The notes under the pieces are model-generated. The model made no database searches and had not been told where the DNA came from. It was given only the letters and a program-made list of their open reading frames with translations. Below, piece after piece: positions 23,874-31,300 of a stretch of 64,000 nucleotides of DNA; positions within the stretch are counted from its first letter, which is position 1, and each line of letters begins with the position of its first letter. The DNA is from Vibrio porteresiae DSM 19223 (GTDB taxonomy: Bacteria > Pseudomonadota > Gammaproteobacteria > Enterobacterales > Vibrionaceae). Position numbers and translations under genes: made by a program. The stretch spans positions 868,001-932,000 of the forward strand of contig NZ_AP024896.1 of assembly GCF_024347055.1 (NCBI RefSeq), in the 5' to 3' direction.

Positions 23874-24467
23874 ATGGGATGCAATATAGATATTAAAAAA
23901 CGTAAAGGTTGTTCGGTAGGTAAGAACTTAAAATTAAACACATATGAAGATATTGTTCAAAATTATTTACAATATCATAAAAAAAATACTGACGACGAAC
24001 GCGAGTTTTATAGTTCTCTTCCAGATGTTATTAGCCTTATAAGATATGCTGGTTCGGCTAAAACATATAAAAACAAACGACATTCACATCAATATCGATT
24101 AAAACAAGTTGCATTAAATGCGGCCACATTAAAACTGAATACTCTACCAATTTGTGATTGCAAGGACTTCCAAGAACTGCACCAATTACTTTGTGATGAG
24201 CTTCTTCCTATCTGTGGTATTGGACCTTTAATGGTTTATGATACTGCGGTAAGAATCGGATTTTATTTTGGATTTGAACCTGAGTATGTCTATTTGCATG
24301 CTGGTACAAAAGAAGGTGCTAAAAATTTAGGCTTCAATACTTCGAGAGATAAAATCCATATTTCTGAATTTCCGGAAGATTTTCAAGTATTGAAACCAAA
24401 TGAATTAGAAGATTGTTTGTGTATATATAAAACACACCTAACACGAAACTATGGTGTCAATAATTAA
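23874..24467 (+). CDS. Cassette protein, unknown, with helix-hairpin-helix-like segment; C-terminus altered
   Basis: A 197-residue protein. The segment DELLPICGIGPLMVYDTAVRIGFYFG looks like a helix-hairpin-helix (CGIGP), followed by EPEYVYLHAGTKEGAKNLGF; such segments often bind DNA, but this is inference. The final residues (RNYGVNN) and stop codon come from an IS110 fragment starting near 24448, so the natural C-terminus and the attC are missing. Start ATG 23874 follows GGAG. Confidence 0.65.
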   Translation: MGCNIDIKKRKGCSVGKNLKLNTYEDIVQNYLQYHKKNTDDEREFYSSLPDVISLIRYAGSAKTYKNKRHSHQYRLKQVALNAATLKLNTLPICDCKDFQELHQLLCDELLPICGIGPLMVYDTAVRIGFYFGFEPEYVYLHAGTKEGAKNLGFNTSRDKIHISEFPEDFQVLKPNELEDCLCIYKTHLTRNYGVNN

Positions 24468-24560
24468 ATTTAGGCCAATTTGGGATCCCATTTGACACCA
24501 TCTATTAGCATCTAATTCAAGATAGCAACCATCTTTCTTATGCACGAAATAATGGCAAGG
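24448..24560 (-). mobile_element. IS110-family fragment (3' end)
   Basis: Minus-strand translation gives CIRKMVAILN, a stop, then MLIDGVKWD: the C-terminal end of an IS110 transposase with a nonsense change. It contains the inverted pair atggtgtcaa / ttgacaccat. The same segment occurs at 26519-26638. Confidence 0.78.
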
Positions 24561-24568
24561 CGTTTTTG

Positions 24569-24988
24569 ATGAAGAAAAAGTATGTTTTGGTTCCACCAAA
24601 AGGTATTAGACTTGATTTAAATACCATCGAGTCGGAACTCTCTTTTGCTCAAGAAAAAAGCACCTTTCAAGAAGGTCCCGAGTATTGTCAAATAGAGGGG
24701 AGAATATACAACACGGTTGATCCTGCGGAATCAGCTATTGCGGAAGGTGATTGTTTAAGTCGTATTCATCATCCGATGACGCCAAGTTGGGTTCGAAGGG
24801 CATCTCAGATAATCTTTGCGCCCGTCCTATTTTTAACCGTTGTCAAAATGGTAATTTCGCTATTTACTATGTCCTTACCTAATAGTTTCTCAGAGCTTGT
24901 AATTATTATTTTAATCTTCAGCCTTGGCTTGATGGTTATCTGGGTCTATTGGGTTATTTTTGTCAGTGGGCCAGGCAAATCTACCTAA
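24569..24988 (+). CDS. Cassette membrane protein, unknown (copy 1, 139 aa)
   Basis: ATG 24569 has AAGG eight bases upstream. The N-terminal 70 residues are soluble, then two membrane helices (IIFAPVLFLTVVKMVISLF and LVIIILIFSLGLMVIWVYW). No recognised family. Nearly identical to 26740-27159; differences include Lys/Glu near the start and Val/Gly near the end. In this copy the upstream attC is missing and the IS110 fragment abuts the ribosome site. Confidence 0.72.
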   Translation: MKKKYVLVPPKGIRLDLNTIESELSFAQEKSTFQEGPEYCQIEGRIYNTVDPAESAIAEGDCLSRIHHPMTPSWVRRASQIIFAPVLFLTVVKMVISLFTMSLPNSFSELVIIILIFSLGLMVIWVYWVIFVSGPGKST

Positions 24989-25005
24989 CAAACAAACTGT
25001 TTCAG
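24983..25005 (+). other. Truncated attC (left end only)
   Basis: ACCTAAC (24983-24989) then aaacaaactgtttcag; the remainder is replaced by a group II intron remnant. Confidence 0.7.
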
Positions 25006-25390
25006 AATATCTAATGAGGACACTCACCTTCTTAGTCTCTGCTTTTTAGTCGATCCCATCCCGTCGGAAACTGATTGGCATCACAATTACTTCTGCCTGC
25101 CCGATAACAGTCGAGCGTGTGATTACTTTTATCATCTGCTCGTACACAGCTTGTTTAAATGGCTGAATCGTCGAAGTGGAAGAAAGAGCTATAACTGAAG
25201 TAATTTCAAGAAGATGTTAACGTATTATGGTTTAGAGCGACCACGAGTGAGTAAGCGATTTATTCATGTAGACTGGTATCAGGAACGTGTGTTTACACGA
25301 GTGAATGTATAACTGAAGAGCCGGATGCGGTAATTCCGCACGTCCGGATCTATGCGGGGTCGTCTCAGTAATGGGGCGCTCTACCGCGAT
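25006..25390 (+). mobile_element. Group II intron 3' remnant (copy 1)
   Basis: Contains the C-terminal maturase end of an intron-encoded reverse transcriptase (LFKWLNRRSGRKSYN, then a TGA where copy 2 has Trp, then FKKMLTYYGLERPRVSKRF and HVDWYQERVFTRVNV, stop at 25310-25312). It is followed by a domain V-like hairpin starting GAGCCGGATGCGG (25318-25351) and the intron 3' end near 25390. The reverse transcriptase body and domains I-III are missing. The left limit is uncertain. Confidence 0.78.
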
Positions 25391-25416
25391 TATTTTCATC
25401 AAAAAAGGAGTTTCAC

Positions 25417-25755
25417 ATGTCAGAGAATCAATTTGAAAATGAATTCAGCGATAACGGGTTCTGGGATAAGGTAAAAAAATATGCAAGGTCTGCAGGCGAG
25501 AGTGTTCTAGAACCTGCTTTAAAACTTTATTACTCAGCACAAGATCCCGAAACCCCAGTATGGGCAAAAACAACAATTTATGGGGCGCTGGGCTATTTTA
25601 TTTCCCCCATAGATGCCATCCCCGACATAACTCCCATCGTTGGATATTCTGATGATTTAGGTGTTCTTGCTGCTGCTGCTGCTGCGGTGGCTGTACATGT
25701 TACAAAAAAACATAAAGATAAGGCCAAAGAAACTTTGAAGCAGTGGTTTGGCTAA
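25417..25755 (+). CDS. DUF1232 (YkvA-like) family protein
   Basis: A 112-residue protein. The DUF1232 signature is clear: YGALGYFISPIDAIPDITPIVGYSDDLGVL, written here as two parts, ALGYFISPIDAIPD and ITPIVGYSDDLGVL, near residues 55-85. Members are small membrane-associated proteins of unknown role. A run of seven alanines follows and the C-terminus is lysine-rich. Strong GGAG ribosome site before ATG 25417; the leader starts at the intron 3' boundary. Confidence 0.88.
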   Translation: MSENQFENEFSDNGFWDKVKKYARSAGESVLEPALKLYYSAQDPETPVWAKTTIYGALGYFISPIDAIPDITPIVGYSDDLGVLAAAAAAVAVHVTKKHKDKAKETLKQWFG

Positions 25756-25760
25756 GTAAA

Positions 25761-25830
25761 ACATAACAAGAGTAAGCAACAGACTAACTAATCGCTTAGG
25801 CTCTAGTTTGCTGCTGTTGCAAGCGTTATA
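25761..25830 (+). other. attC site
   Basis: ACATAAC (25761-25767) to GTTATAA (25824-25830); aagagtaagcaacag and ctgctgttgc arms. Confidence 0.9.
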
Positions 25831-25876
25831 AGCCATCATGAAATAGATGTAGATATTTAAATAATAAGGAAAGAAT

Positions 25877-26398
25877 GTGATAGGTTTTTTAAAAAACTAC
25901 TTAGTACCATTGAATATACTAGAGTATGTTGTTGATAACTATATTTTTGATAAGGTCCAACCCCAAATAGGGAGTGTTGTATATTGCGACTTGATCATCG
26001 CAGCATCGGTAATTCAGCACTCCGGTATTTATGTAGGAAATGGAGAAATTGTTCATCTGAATAGGGATGGTGTCGTAGAAAAAGTAAATGCAGATGGTTT
26101 TGTTTCTGGTCTTTTTGGGCTTCAGTGTGGCTCTAGTATTTATGTTTCTTGTTCTAACACAAGTTCTGTTGGATGCTCATATGCTGCAGACGTGGCTTTA
26201 TCTGAGGTCGGTAATAAGTATGACTACAGTATAATTAAGTTTAACTGTCACCAATTTGTTTCTGGATGTGTATTGGGTTTTATATTAGAGCCAGAAAGTA
26301 TGGATTGGGGCGACCGAATTGTTAGTTCCTTAACTGGACTAAAACTTGTTTGTAGGGAAAACATCGGAAGTGACAATTGGCGTGTTTGGGATAGATAG
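25877..26398 (+). CDS. LRAT-family (NlpC/P60-like) protein
   Basis: A 173-residue protein starting at GTG 25877 after AAGGA. It has the lecithin-retinol acyltransferase pattern: HSGIYVGNGEIVHL with His48 and His60, and FNCHQFV with the nucleophilic Cys124. LRAT-like enzymes are permuted papain-fold acyltransferases or hydrolases acting on lipids or peptides. The bacterial substrate is not known. Such genes occur in Vibrio cassettes and near toxin and defence genes. Cytoplasmic, or membrane-bound by a hydrophobic loop. Confidence 0.85.
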   Translation: MIGFLKNYLVPLNILEYVVDNYIFDKVQPQIGSVVYCDLIIAASVIQHSGIYVGNGEIVHLNRDGVVEKVNADGFVSGLFGLQCGSSIYVSCSNTSSVGCSYAADVALSEVGNKYDYSIIKFNCHQFVSGCVLGFILEPESMDWGDRIVSSLTGLKLVCRENIGSDNWRVWDR

Positions 26399-26416
26399 AA
26401 ACTGTGAAATAATGTC

Positions 26417-26428
26417 TTATAACAAACG
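26417..26428 (+). other. Truncated attC (left end only)
   Basis: TTATAAC (26417-26423) then aaacg, followed by IS110 ends. Same junction type as 22220-22236. Confidence 0.72.
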
Positions 26429-26514
26429 AGTATGGCGTCAATGGCTAATTTTTTGCCATATTTTGCAGCTAAAGTATGGGTCTCACTTTACCCTAATTTG
26501 AGTAGTTGTTATCC
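26429..26514. mobile_element. Collapsed IS110-family element (both ends, no gene)
   Basis: About 86 bp: tatggcgtcaatggctaatt matches the left end at 22237 onward, and after gccatattttg it switches directly to gcagctaaagtatgggtctc ... gttatccata, matching the right end at 22861-22913. Everything between has been deleted, leaving a MITE-like remnant. Confidence 0.75.
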
Positions 26515-26518
26515 ATAC

Positions 26519-26638
26519 AAGAGACTATGGTGTCAATAATTAAATTTAGCCCAAGTTGGTATCTTATTTGACACCATCTCTTAGCATCGAATTTAATATA
26601 ATCACCATCTTTCTTATGCACGCAATAATGGGAAGGTG
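26519..26638 (-). mobile_element. IS110-family fragment (3' end)
   Basis: Minus-strand translation ends CIRKMVIILNSMLRDGVK then stop, the C-terminal end of an IS110 transposase. Similar to 24448-24560. It follows the collapsed element with only a few attC-like bases (caagagac) between. Confidence 0.78.
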
Positions 26639-26720
26639 TTTCAATTGACAAAATATATGTCACGAATTTTTGTTACCAAAATATAGTGCTATATATTTTG
26701 CAACTGAACTTTGTGTTAGA
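26639..26720 (+). other. attC site, left end missing
   Basis: From tttcaattgacaaaat (26639) to core GTTAGAT (26714-26720), the short caattgac type; the RYYYAAC end was replaced by the IS110 fragment. Confidence 0.78.
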
Positions 26721-26739
26721 TAGTAGCAAGGAGTTTTTG

Positions 26740-27159
26740 ATGAAGAAAGAGTACGTTTTGGTTCCACCAAAAGGTATTAGACTTGATTTAAATGCCATCG
26801 AGTCGGAACTCTCTTTTGCTCAAGAAAAAAGCACCTTTCAAGAAGGTCCCGAGTATTGTCAAATAGAGGGGAGAATATACAACACGGTTGATCCTGCGGA
26901 ATCAGCTATTGCGGAAGGTGATTGTTTAAGTCGTATTCATCATCCGATGACGCCAAGTTGGGTTCGAAGGGCATCTCAGATAATCTTTGCGCCCGTCCTA
27001 TTTTTAACCGTTGTCAAAATGGTAATTTCGCTATTTACTATGTCCTTACCTAATAGTTTCTCAGAGCTTGTAATTATTATTTTAATCTTCAGCCTTGGCT
27101 TGATGGTTATCTGGGGCTATTGGGTGATTTTTGTCAGTGGGCCAGGCAAATCTACCTAA
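26740..27159 (+). CDS. Cassette membrane protein, unknown (copy 2, 139 aa)
   Basis: Starts at ATG 26740 with AAGGAG nine bases upstream (the natural leader; copy 1 has lost part of it). Same soluble N-terminal part and two membrane helices as 24569-24988. It is followed by the same truncated attC and group II intron remnant, so gene plus intron remnant were duplicated together over about 820 bp. Confidence 0.75.
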   Translation: MKKEYVLVPPKGIRLDLNAIESELSFAQEKSTFQEGPEYCQIEGRIYNTVDPAESAIAEGDCLSRIHHPMTPSWVRRASQIIFAPVLFLTVVKMVISLFTMSLPNSFSELVIIILIFSLGLMVIWGYWVIFVSGPGKST

Positions 27160-27175
27160 CAAACAAACTGTTTCA
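27154..27175 (+). other. Truncated attC (left end only)
   Basis: ACCTAAC (27154-27160), then as at 24983, followed by the second intron remnant. Confidence 0.7.
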
Positions 27176-27561
27176 GAATATCTAATGAGGACACTCACCT
27201 TCTTAGTCTCTGCTTTTTAGTCGATCCCATCCCGTCGGAAACTGATTGGCATCACAATTACTTCTGCCTGCCCGATAACAGTCGAGCGTGTGATTACTTT
27301 TATCATCTGCTCGTACACAGCTTGTTTAAATGGCTGAATCGTCGAAGTGGAAGAAAGAGCTACAACTGGAGTAATTTCAAGAAGATGTTAACGTATTATG
27401 GTTTAGAGCGACCACGAGTGAGTAAGCGATTTATTCATGTAGACTGGTATCAGGAACGTGTGTTTACACGAGTGAATGTATAACTGAAGAGCCGGATGCG
27501 GTAATTCCGCACGTCCGGATCTGTGCGGGGTCGTCTCAGTAATGGGGCGCTCTACCGCGAT
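27176..27561 (+). mobile_element. Group II intron 3' remnant (copy 2)
   Basis: Nearly identical to 25006-25390 but keeps Trp (tgg) where copy 1 has a stop in the maturase tail, so copy 2 preserves the older state. Domain V-like hairpin at 27489-27522 has the loop taat instead of the usual GAAA. 3' end ctctaccgcgat near 27561, then a different cassette than after copy 1. Confidence 0.78.
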
Positions 27562-27580
27562 TACATAAAAGGAATATGCA

Positions 27581-28009
27581 ATGTTTAAGTGGAAATTATT
27601 TTGTTGGGTTGTCACTGTGTTGACGGTTGGAAGTGTTAGTTCTCAGTTAGTGTTACTCGGATTTTCTCCCTCTGTTCTCATTGGTGCATTTATTAGCTTT
27701 TTTCTGCTCTTGCCATACATCGGCTATGCCTATGAGAAAAAAATAATTAATCCCGCTATATGGAAAGTTACGTTTTCTCTTCAATTGATTTTGTTACTGC
27801 TAATTGGTGTATTCGCCGCAGTTACACAGTTTTTCTATTCCACTGGTGGAGGAAATATTACTGATGGCCTCTTTGGAACGCTATTAGTATTGCCTATTGG
27901 TTTGTTTATTCTTATTCCTCCCTATTTGTATGCGTTTAAGTCTAAGAAACTATGGGAAACAAATGTTAAAGAGGAACTCATGCCGCGTAGCATTTTTGGC
28001 ATGCGGTGA
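27581..28009 (+). CDS. Cassette membrane protein, unknown (142 aa), 3' end fused into attC
   Basis: Four membrane helices (near residues 5-25, 29-48, 60-84 and 97-119). No recognised family. The last codons (VKEELMPRSIFGMR) are read from an attC that has lost its RYYYAAC end, so the original C-terminus was probably replaced. A decayed relative of residues 35-55 (ISAFISFLLLLPYIAYAYD) is found at 29890-29980. Start ATG 27581 follows AGGAA. Confidence 0.68.
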   Translation: MFKWKLFCWVVTVLTVGSVSSQLVLLGFSPSVLIGAFISFFLLLPYIGYAYEKKIINPAIWKVTFSLQLILLLLIGVFAAVTQFFYSTGGGNITDGLFGTLLVLPIGLFILIPPYLYAFKSKKLWETNVKEELMPRSIFGMR

Positions 28010-28078
28010 TTTAAGTGGTGAAAATGGTTTGCGGGAAATTGGTTTAGGCGGCATTCGTCCCTTAACGCAGCGTTAGGC
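27965..28078 (+). other. attC site, left end missing and overlapping a gene
   Basis: Starts within the upstream gene at tgttaaagaggaactc and ends at core GTTAGGC (28072-28078); long type with cccttaacgcagcg at its end. Confidence 0.75.
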
Positions 28079-28097
28079 CAGAGTAAGGGTCAGTGGT

Positions 28098-28652
28098 ATG
28101 AAAACATTTAAATTCAAGAACTGTGAGCGTATTGACTTAACTCAAATCAAAATAGAATGTGAGAATATTGATTTGGTTTCTATATCACTCAAATATGCAG
28201 AAAGCATTTACGAAGAATTCACGGAAGAGATTACGCGGTATATGATACCTTCGCCACCTAAGAGTGTTGATGAAAGTAGAGCTTTTATCTCTTCGTCTAT
28301 GGAAGGTATGAAAGACGAGCATGACTTAGTAGTTGCAATCATCTCGAAATCGGGTGAATTCTTGGGTTGTGCTGGATTTCACGGTAGGGGTAAATGTAAT
28401 ACTCCTGAGTTCGGTGTATGGCTTAAAAAGTCCGCTCATGGAAACGGTTACGGCAAAACTGCTATTCATGCTCTATGGGGCTGGGCACTGAAAAATATCG
28501 AATTTGATTATGCGATTTATCCGGTAGATGTAGCAAACGAGCGTAGCAGGCGTATTCCAGAATCACTCGGTGGCGTAGTTTTCAAAGAGCTAAAAGTACC
28601 TTGTGCGTCTGGTGGTTATTTAGATGAAATTGTATATCGAGTATCGGCCTAA
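28098..28652 (+). CDS. GNAT-family N-acetyltransferase (RimJ/RimL-like)
   Basis: A 184-residue acetyl-CoA-dependent acetyltransferase. Visible GNAT features: GEFLGCAGFHG strand, then FGVWLKKSAHGNGYGKTAIHALWGWA with the acetyl-CoA loop HGNGYGKTA, and VDVANERSRRIPESLGG, the typical asparagine and C-terminal helix. The layout resembles ribosomal-protein or amine acetyltransferases; the substrate cannot be read from the sequence. Single-gene cassette; the stop overlaps GCCTAAC. Confidence 0.88.
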   Translation: MKTFKFKNCERIDLTQIKIECENIDLVSISLKYAESIYEEFTEEITRYMIPSPPKSVDESRAFISSSMEGMKDEHDLVVAIISKSGEFLGCAGFHGRGKCNTPEFGVWLKKSAHGNGYGKTAIHALWGWALKNIEFDYAIYPVDVANERSRRIPESLGGVVFKELKVPCASGGYLDEIVYRVSA

Positions 28653-28760
28653 CAAGGTGCTCAAGCCGAACCTTCACCTACGCTCCACACAGCGCATGGC
28701 TTCGCCATTGTATGCGCTGTGCTACACTCCCGGTTCGGCCGGCTTAGCACGGCGTTATGT
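28647..28760 (+). other. attC site
   Basis: GCCTAAC (28647-28653) to GTTATGT (28754-28760); arms aaggtgctcaagccgaacc and ggttcggccggcttagcac. Confidence 0.92.
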
Positions 28761-28777
28761 GTCTGGAGAAGTACAAA

Positions 28778-29194
28778 GTGAAAATTGATCTAGATAATCT
28801 GGAACTAGCAGTAGATTTTGTATCTGGTGGTTCAATAATTAGCGCAGAAGCATATCTGGATAAAGAAACCGGTAATATATTTTATCTTGGTGATGGTGTT
28901 GATGAAGAAGCACCAGAAAACATTAATAGTGCGCGTTATTTAGAAATTCCGAATTCTCATGAGTTAAATCTTGGTCGTTCTATGGTGCTTGAATTTATTC
29001 AGAATTATTTTCCGGAAGAGTACGAATTAATCAGAAGTTACTTTAACAAACGCGGTGCATTTTCAAAGTTTAAAGAGCGACTTGAACAAATCGGTGCTCT
29101 TGAACAATGGTATAGCTATGAAGCTCTAGCAACAAAACGAGCACTAAAAGAATGGTGTGATGAAAACTCAATTAGTTACAGTGATCACACATAA
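28778..29194 (+). CDS. UPF0158 family protein
   Basis: GTG 28778 is taken as start because GGAG lies at 28764-28767; an in-frame ATG at 28757 lies inside the attC core. The 138-residue protein fits UPF0158: ARYLEIPNSHELNLG, MVLEFIQNYFP, KRGAFSKFKERLEQIG, LEQWYSYE and a final EWCDENSI. Members are small, acidic and of unknown function, and are common in bacterial accessory DNA. Confidence 0.82.
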   Translation: MKIDLDNLELAVDFVSGGSIISAEAYLDKETGNIFYLGDGVDEEAPENINSARYLEIPNSHELNLGRSMVLEFIQNYFPEEYELIRSYFNKRGAFSKFKERLEQIGALEQWYSYEALATKRALKEWCDENSISYSDHT

Positions 29195-29196
29195 AA

Positions 29197-29294
29197 AGCC
29201 AATTCAATTGACGAAGTTAATCTTCGCAGTTGCGGTATAAAGTTTTTTTAACGCTTTGGTTACAGCGAAATGCGCAATTGATTGGGCGTTAGCA
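29197..29294 (+). other. attC site with worn left end
   Basis: Ends with core GTTAGCA (29288-29294) and carries gcgcaattgattggg; the left end reads aaagccaattcaattgac, without a clear RYYYAAC. Same type as 5182-5288. Confidence 0.75.
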
Positions 29295-29310
29295 ATCTCA
29301 AGGAAATAGC

Positions 29311-29727
29311 ATGGAATTGCGCATAAGAAAAAGTAAAATCAGTGATTACCCAGTTCTTCGAGAATTCGATGAATTTGCAGGTGATCGCAGAATGGATATG
29401 GAACGCGGTGAGTTACTGATTGCAGATCTTGGCTCCAATTCGTGTGTTGGCTATGCCAAGCTTACGTGCAACGAATTCTTCAATAAGCCACTGATTTCAA
29501 TCGTCAACACTCATCCAGATTACCGGGGTAAAGGGGTCGCAACGGCACTGATAAAAGCTGCTATCGACCAAGCAACTTGGCACAAGGTGTATACGACGAC
29601 AGAAGTGAGTAATACCAAGATGCAGTCCTTATTACAGCATCTTGGATTTGAACAAGTTGCCGAAATCAAGGGCTTCAACTTCGATGGTGAAGCCGAGTTT
29701 GTTTTTTGTCACATGACCGATTGCTAA
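29311..29727 (+). CDS. GNAT-family N-acetyltransferase
   Basis: A 138-residue compact GNAT enzyme. Motif A is clear: VNTHPDYRGKGVATALIKAA (Arg/Gln-x-x-Gly-x-Gly/Ala as RGKGVA), followed by VYTTTEVSNTKMQSLLQHLGF, the usual N-x-x-x-x-x-L-x-x-x-GF end. The substrate is unknown. Start ATG 29311 follows AAGGA. Its stop overlaps TGCTAAC of the attC. Confidence 0.88.
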   Translation: MELRIRKSKISDYPVLREFDEFAGDRRMDMERGELLIADLGSNSCVGYAKLTCNEFFNKPLISIVNTHPDYRGKGVATALIKAAIDQATWHKVYTTTEVSNTKMQSLLQHLGFEQVAEIKGFNFDGEAEFVFCHMTDC

Positions 29728-29830
29728 CAAGAAATTTCAATGGATGCATATAGCATCCGGCATTCTTTGTTTTAAGTTATTTATTCTTTGAAATATTGGT
29801 GTTTATGCACCATTGAATTAGACGTTAGCA
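29722..29830 (+). other. attC site
   Basis: TGCTAAC (29722-29728) to GTTAGCA (29824-29830); arms aagaaatttcaatgg and ccattgaattagac. Confidence 0.88.
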
Positions 29831-29889
29831 AGACTTCGTATTTAACACCAATAATTAGTTTAAACAATAAAATAAATTAAGTAGGGAAT

Positions 29890-30010
29890 ATGTTCTTATA
29901 AGTGCATTTATTAGCTTTTTACTACTTTTGCCATACATCGCCTATGCCTATGATAGAAATAATCAATCCCAAAACTTCTTTTTGATTGAACTTATGGCCG
30001 TTAAATAATA
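29890..30010 (+). pseudogene. Decayed cassette gene fragment
   Basis: From ATG 29890 only six residues are open, but another frame encodes SAFISFLLLLPYIAYAYD, closely matching part of the membrane protein at 27581. The leader (29831-29889) is homologous to that of the gene at 6787. The cassette therefore looks like a deletion product joining a leader of one kind to an internal piece of another gene. Confidence 0.6.
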
Positions 30011-30064
30011 GAAAGAAATGCGAGTGCTTATGAAAAGCACTTTGGTCAATTGAAGTAACCATTA

Positions 30065-30139
30065 TTCATAAGAGATCAAGCATCAGATCAGCTACTCACT
30101 AGGGCTCTTAGTTATCAACTGTGCGAACATCAGTTAAAT
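30065..30139 (+). other. Degenerate attC site
   Basis: Reads cataagagatcaagcatcag ... gggctcttag ... cagttaaat, a worn copy of the short type seen at 7272; core GTTAAAT (30133-30139), left end without RYYYAAC. Confidence 0.6.
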
Positions 30140-30151
30140 AAAGGAAATCCA

Positions 30152-30703
30152 ATGAAATTTGTACTCAGCGAAACAGTCTTTACCTACCCCAAGGTACTTC
30201 TGGATGCTTGGAAAGAAGGTAAAAAAGACTGGATTCCAGATTCATTGTTAGTACCTCAAGATGTATATAATCAACCTCATTATCATTTTGGCGAGTATTA
30301 TGCTCTCACTAAATATCTTGAACTAGGTTGGGAGGGTACAGCATTTTATGCACTTGGAGACTGGGAGCCCAATAATGATAAGTATGAACATGGGCGAGCA
30401 ATGGTTGCCAAGTATATGCACCCAATTAGGTTAGCGATGTTTAAATCTTTAAGGCAAGGGTTAACTTCAGGGGAGCCAGATCTTTTCCTTTATAAGGAGG
30501 ACGGATCGGTTATGTTTGTTGAAGTTAAGAAAGAGACTGATCGTGTTTCAAAATCACAGCTAATTTGTATGGAACAAATTAAGTCTATTTTGGCGTGTGA
30601 TGTTGCAGTTGTTTATCTTTCTGAAGAAAATAAGGTATATACACCTAAATCCTACGAGCTGAATGTAGTTTCAGTTCCGCAAACTTGGATAGAACGCAAC
30701 TAG
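30152..30703 (+). CDS. VRR-NUC-like nuclease domain protein
   Basis: A 183-residue protein with the PD-(D/E)XK pattern of VRR-NUC domains: LTSGEPDLFLY (proline-aspartate) then VMFVEVKKETDRVSKSQ (E-x-K followed by a polar helix), near residues 107-140, then MEQIKS and a VAVVYL strand. Known VRR-NUC proteins are endonucleases in DNA repair or restriction contexts. The first 100 residues are not recognised and may recognise the target. ATG 30152 follows AAGGA. Confidence 0.8.
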   Translation: MKFVLSETVFTYPKVLLDAWKEGKKDWIPDSLLVPQDVYNQPHYHFGEYYALTKYLELGWEGTAFYALGDWEPNNDKYEHGRAMVAKYMHPIRLAMFKSLRQGLTSGEPDLFLYKEDGSVMFVEVKKETDRVSKSQLICMEQIKSILACDVAVVYLSEENKVYTPKSYELNVVSVPQTWIERN

Positions 30704-30818
30704 CAATGAGCCAAGTGTAACCGTGACTCATAACGGTGGCATTTGGGGTTCGTAGTTCGTTCGATATTTAAGGAGCAAGGAATTATGCGTAGCTCACACA
30801 GTCAATTGAGCGTTAGGC
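30693..30818 (+). other. attC site with atypical left end
   Basis: ACGCAAC (30693-30699) overlapping the upstream gene end, to core GTTAGGC (30812-30818); tagcaatgagccaagtg and cacagtcaattgagc nearby. Confidence 0.65.
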
Positions 30819-30825
30819 ATATTAA

Positions 30826-31233
30826 ATGAAACTTCCTAGTAAATCGGAATTAATTAAAGCTGTTTTGAGGATGAGAGTAGCCTATTTGCTATTAGAGTTC
30901 TTTGCCAAAGACTGGTATAAAAGAGGAGATCCTAAGTCTATTTTAGATGTGACTTATGAAGAGCTATGTGAGTATACAAAGGAATTTGGCATTCCTAAAA
31001 GTATTTTAGAGGAAGGTGCTAGCGGCGGTAATGATAAATTTTATATCGTTGAAGATCATGGGCAATGGTTATTTGGTTATGGAGAGCGTGGACATTTTGA
31101 GGTACTGAGTAGACATGAATCGTTGGGTAAAGCTCGGGAAGCCTTCGTGAAAGAATGTTGGGATATGTATCTAATGGAAACAGAACCAAGCAAAAATGTG
31201 AATGGTGTCGCAGCCGGTACGCCTTATGTATAA
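30826..31233 (+). CDS. Cassette protein, unknown (135 aa)
   Basis: Soluble protein with helical N-terminal half (KSELIKAVLRMRVAYLLLEFF) and a beta-rich middle (DKFYIVEDHGQWLFGYGERGHFEVL) similar in style to immunity-type proteins, but no family can be named. It starts eight bases after the core GTTAGGC and ends inside GTATAAC of its attC. Confidence 0.68.
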   Translation: MKLPSKSELIKAVLRMRVAYLLLEFFAKDWYKRGDPKSILDVTYEELCEYTKEFGIPKSILEEGASGGNDKFYIVEDHGQWLFGYGERGHFEVLSRHESLGKAREAFVKECWDMYLMETEPSKNVNGVAAGTPYV

Positions 31234-31289
31234 CAACATGTTCCAATTGAACTAAAATATACTACATAAATTTATTATTAATGTTAGTA
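31228..31289 (+). other. Short degenerate attC site
   Basis: GTATAAC (31228-31234), aacatgttccaattg, then AT-rich sequence to core GTTAGTA (31283-31289). Only 62 bases; the pairing arm near the core is missing. Confidence 0.6.
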
Positions 31290-31300
31290 GAATTATTTAT

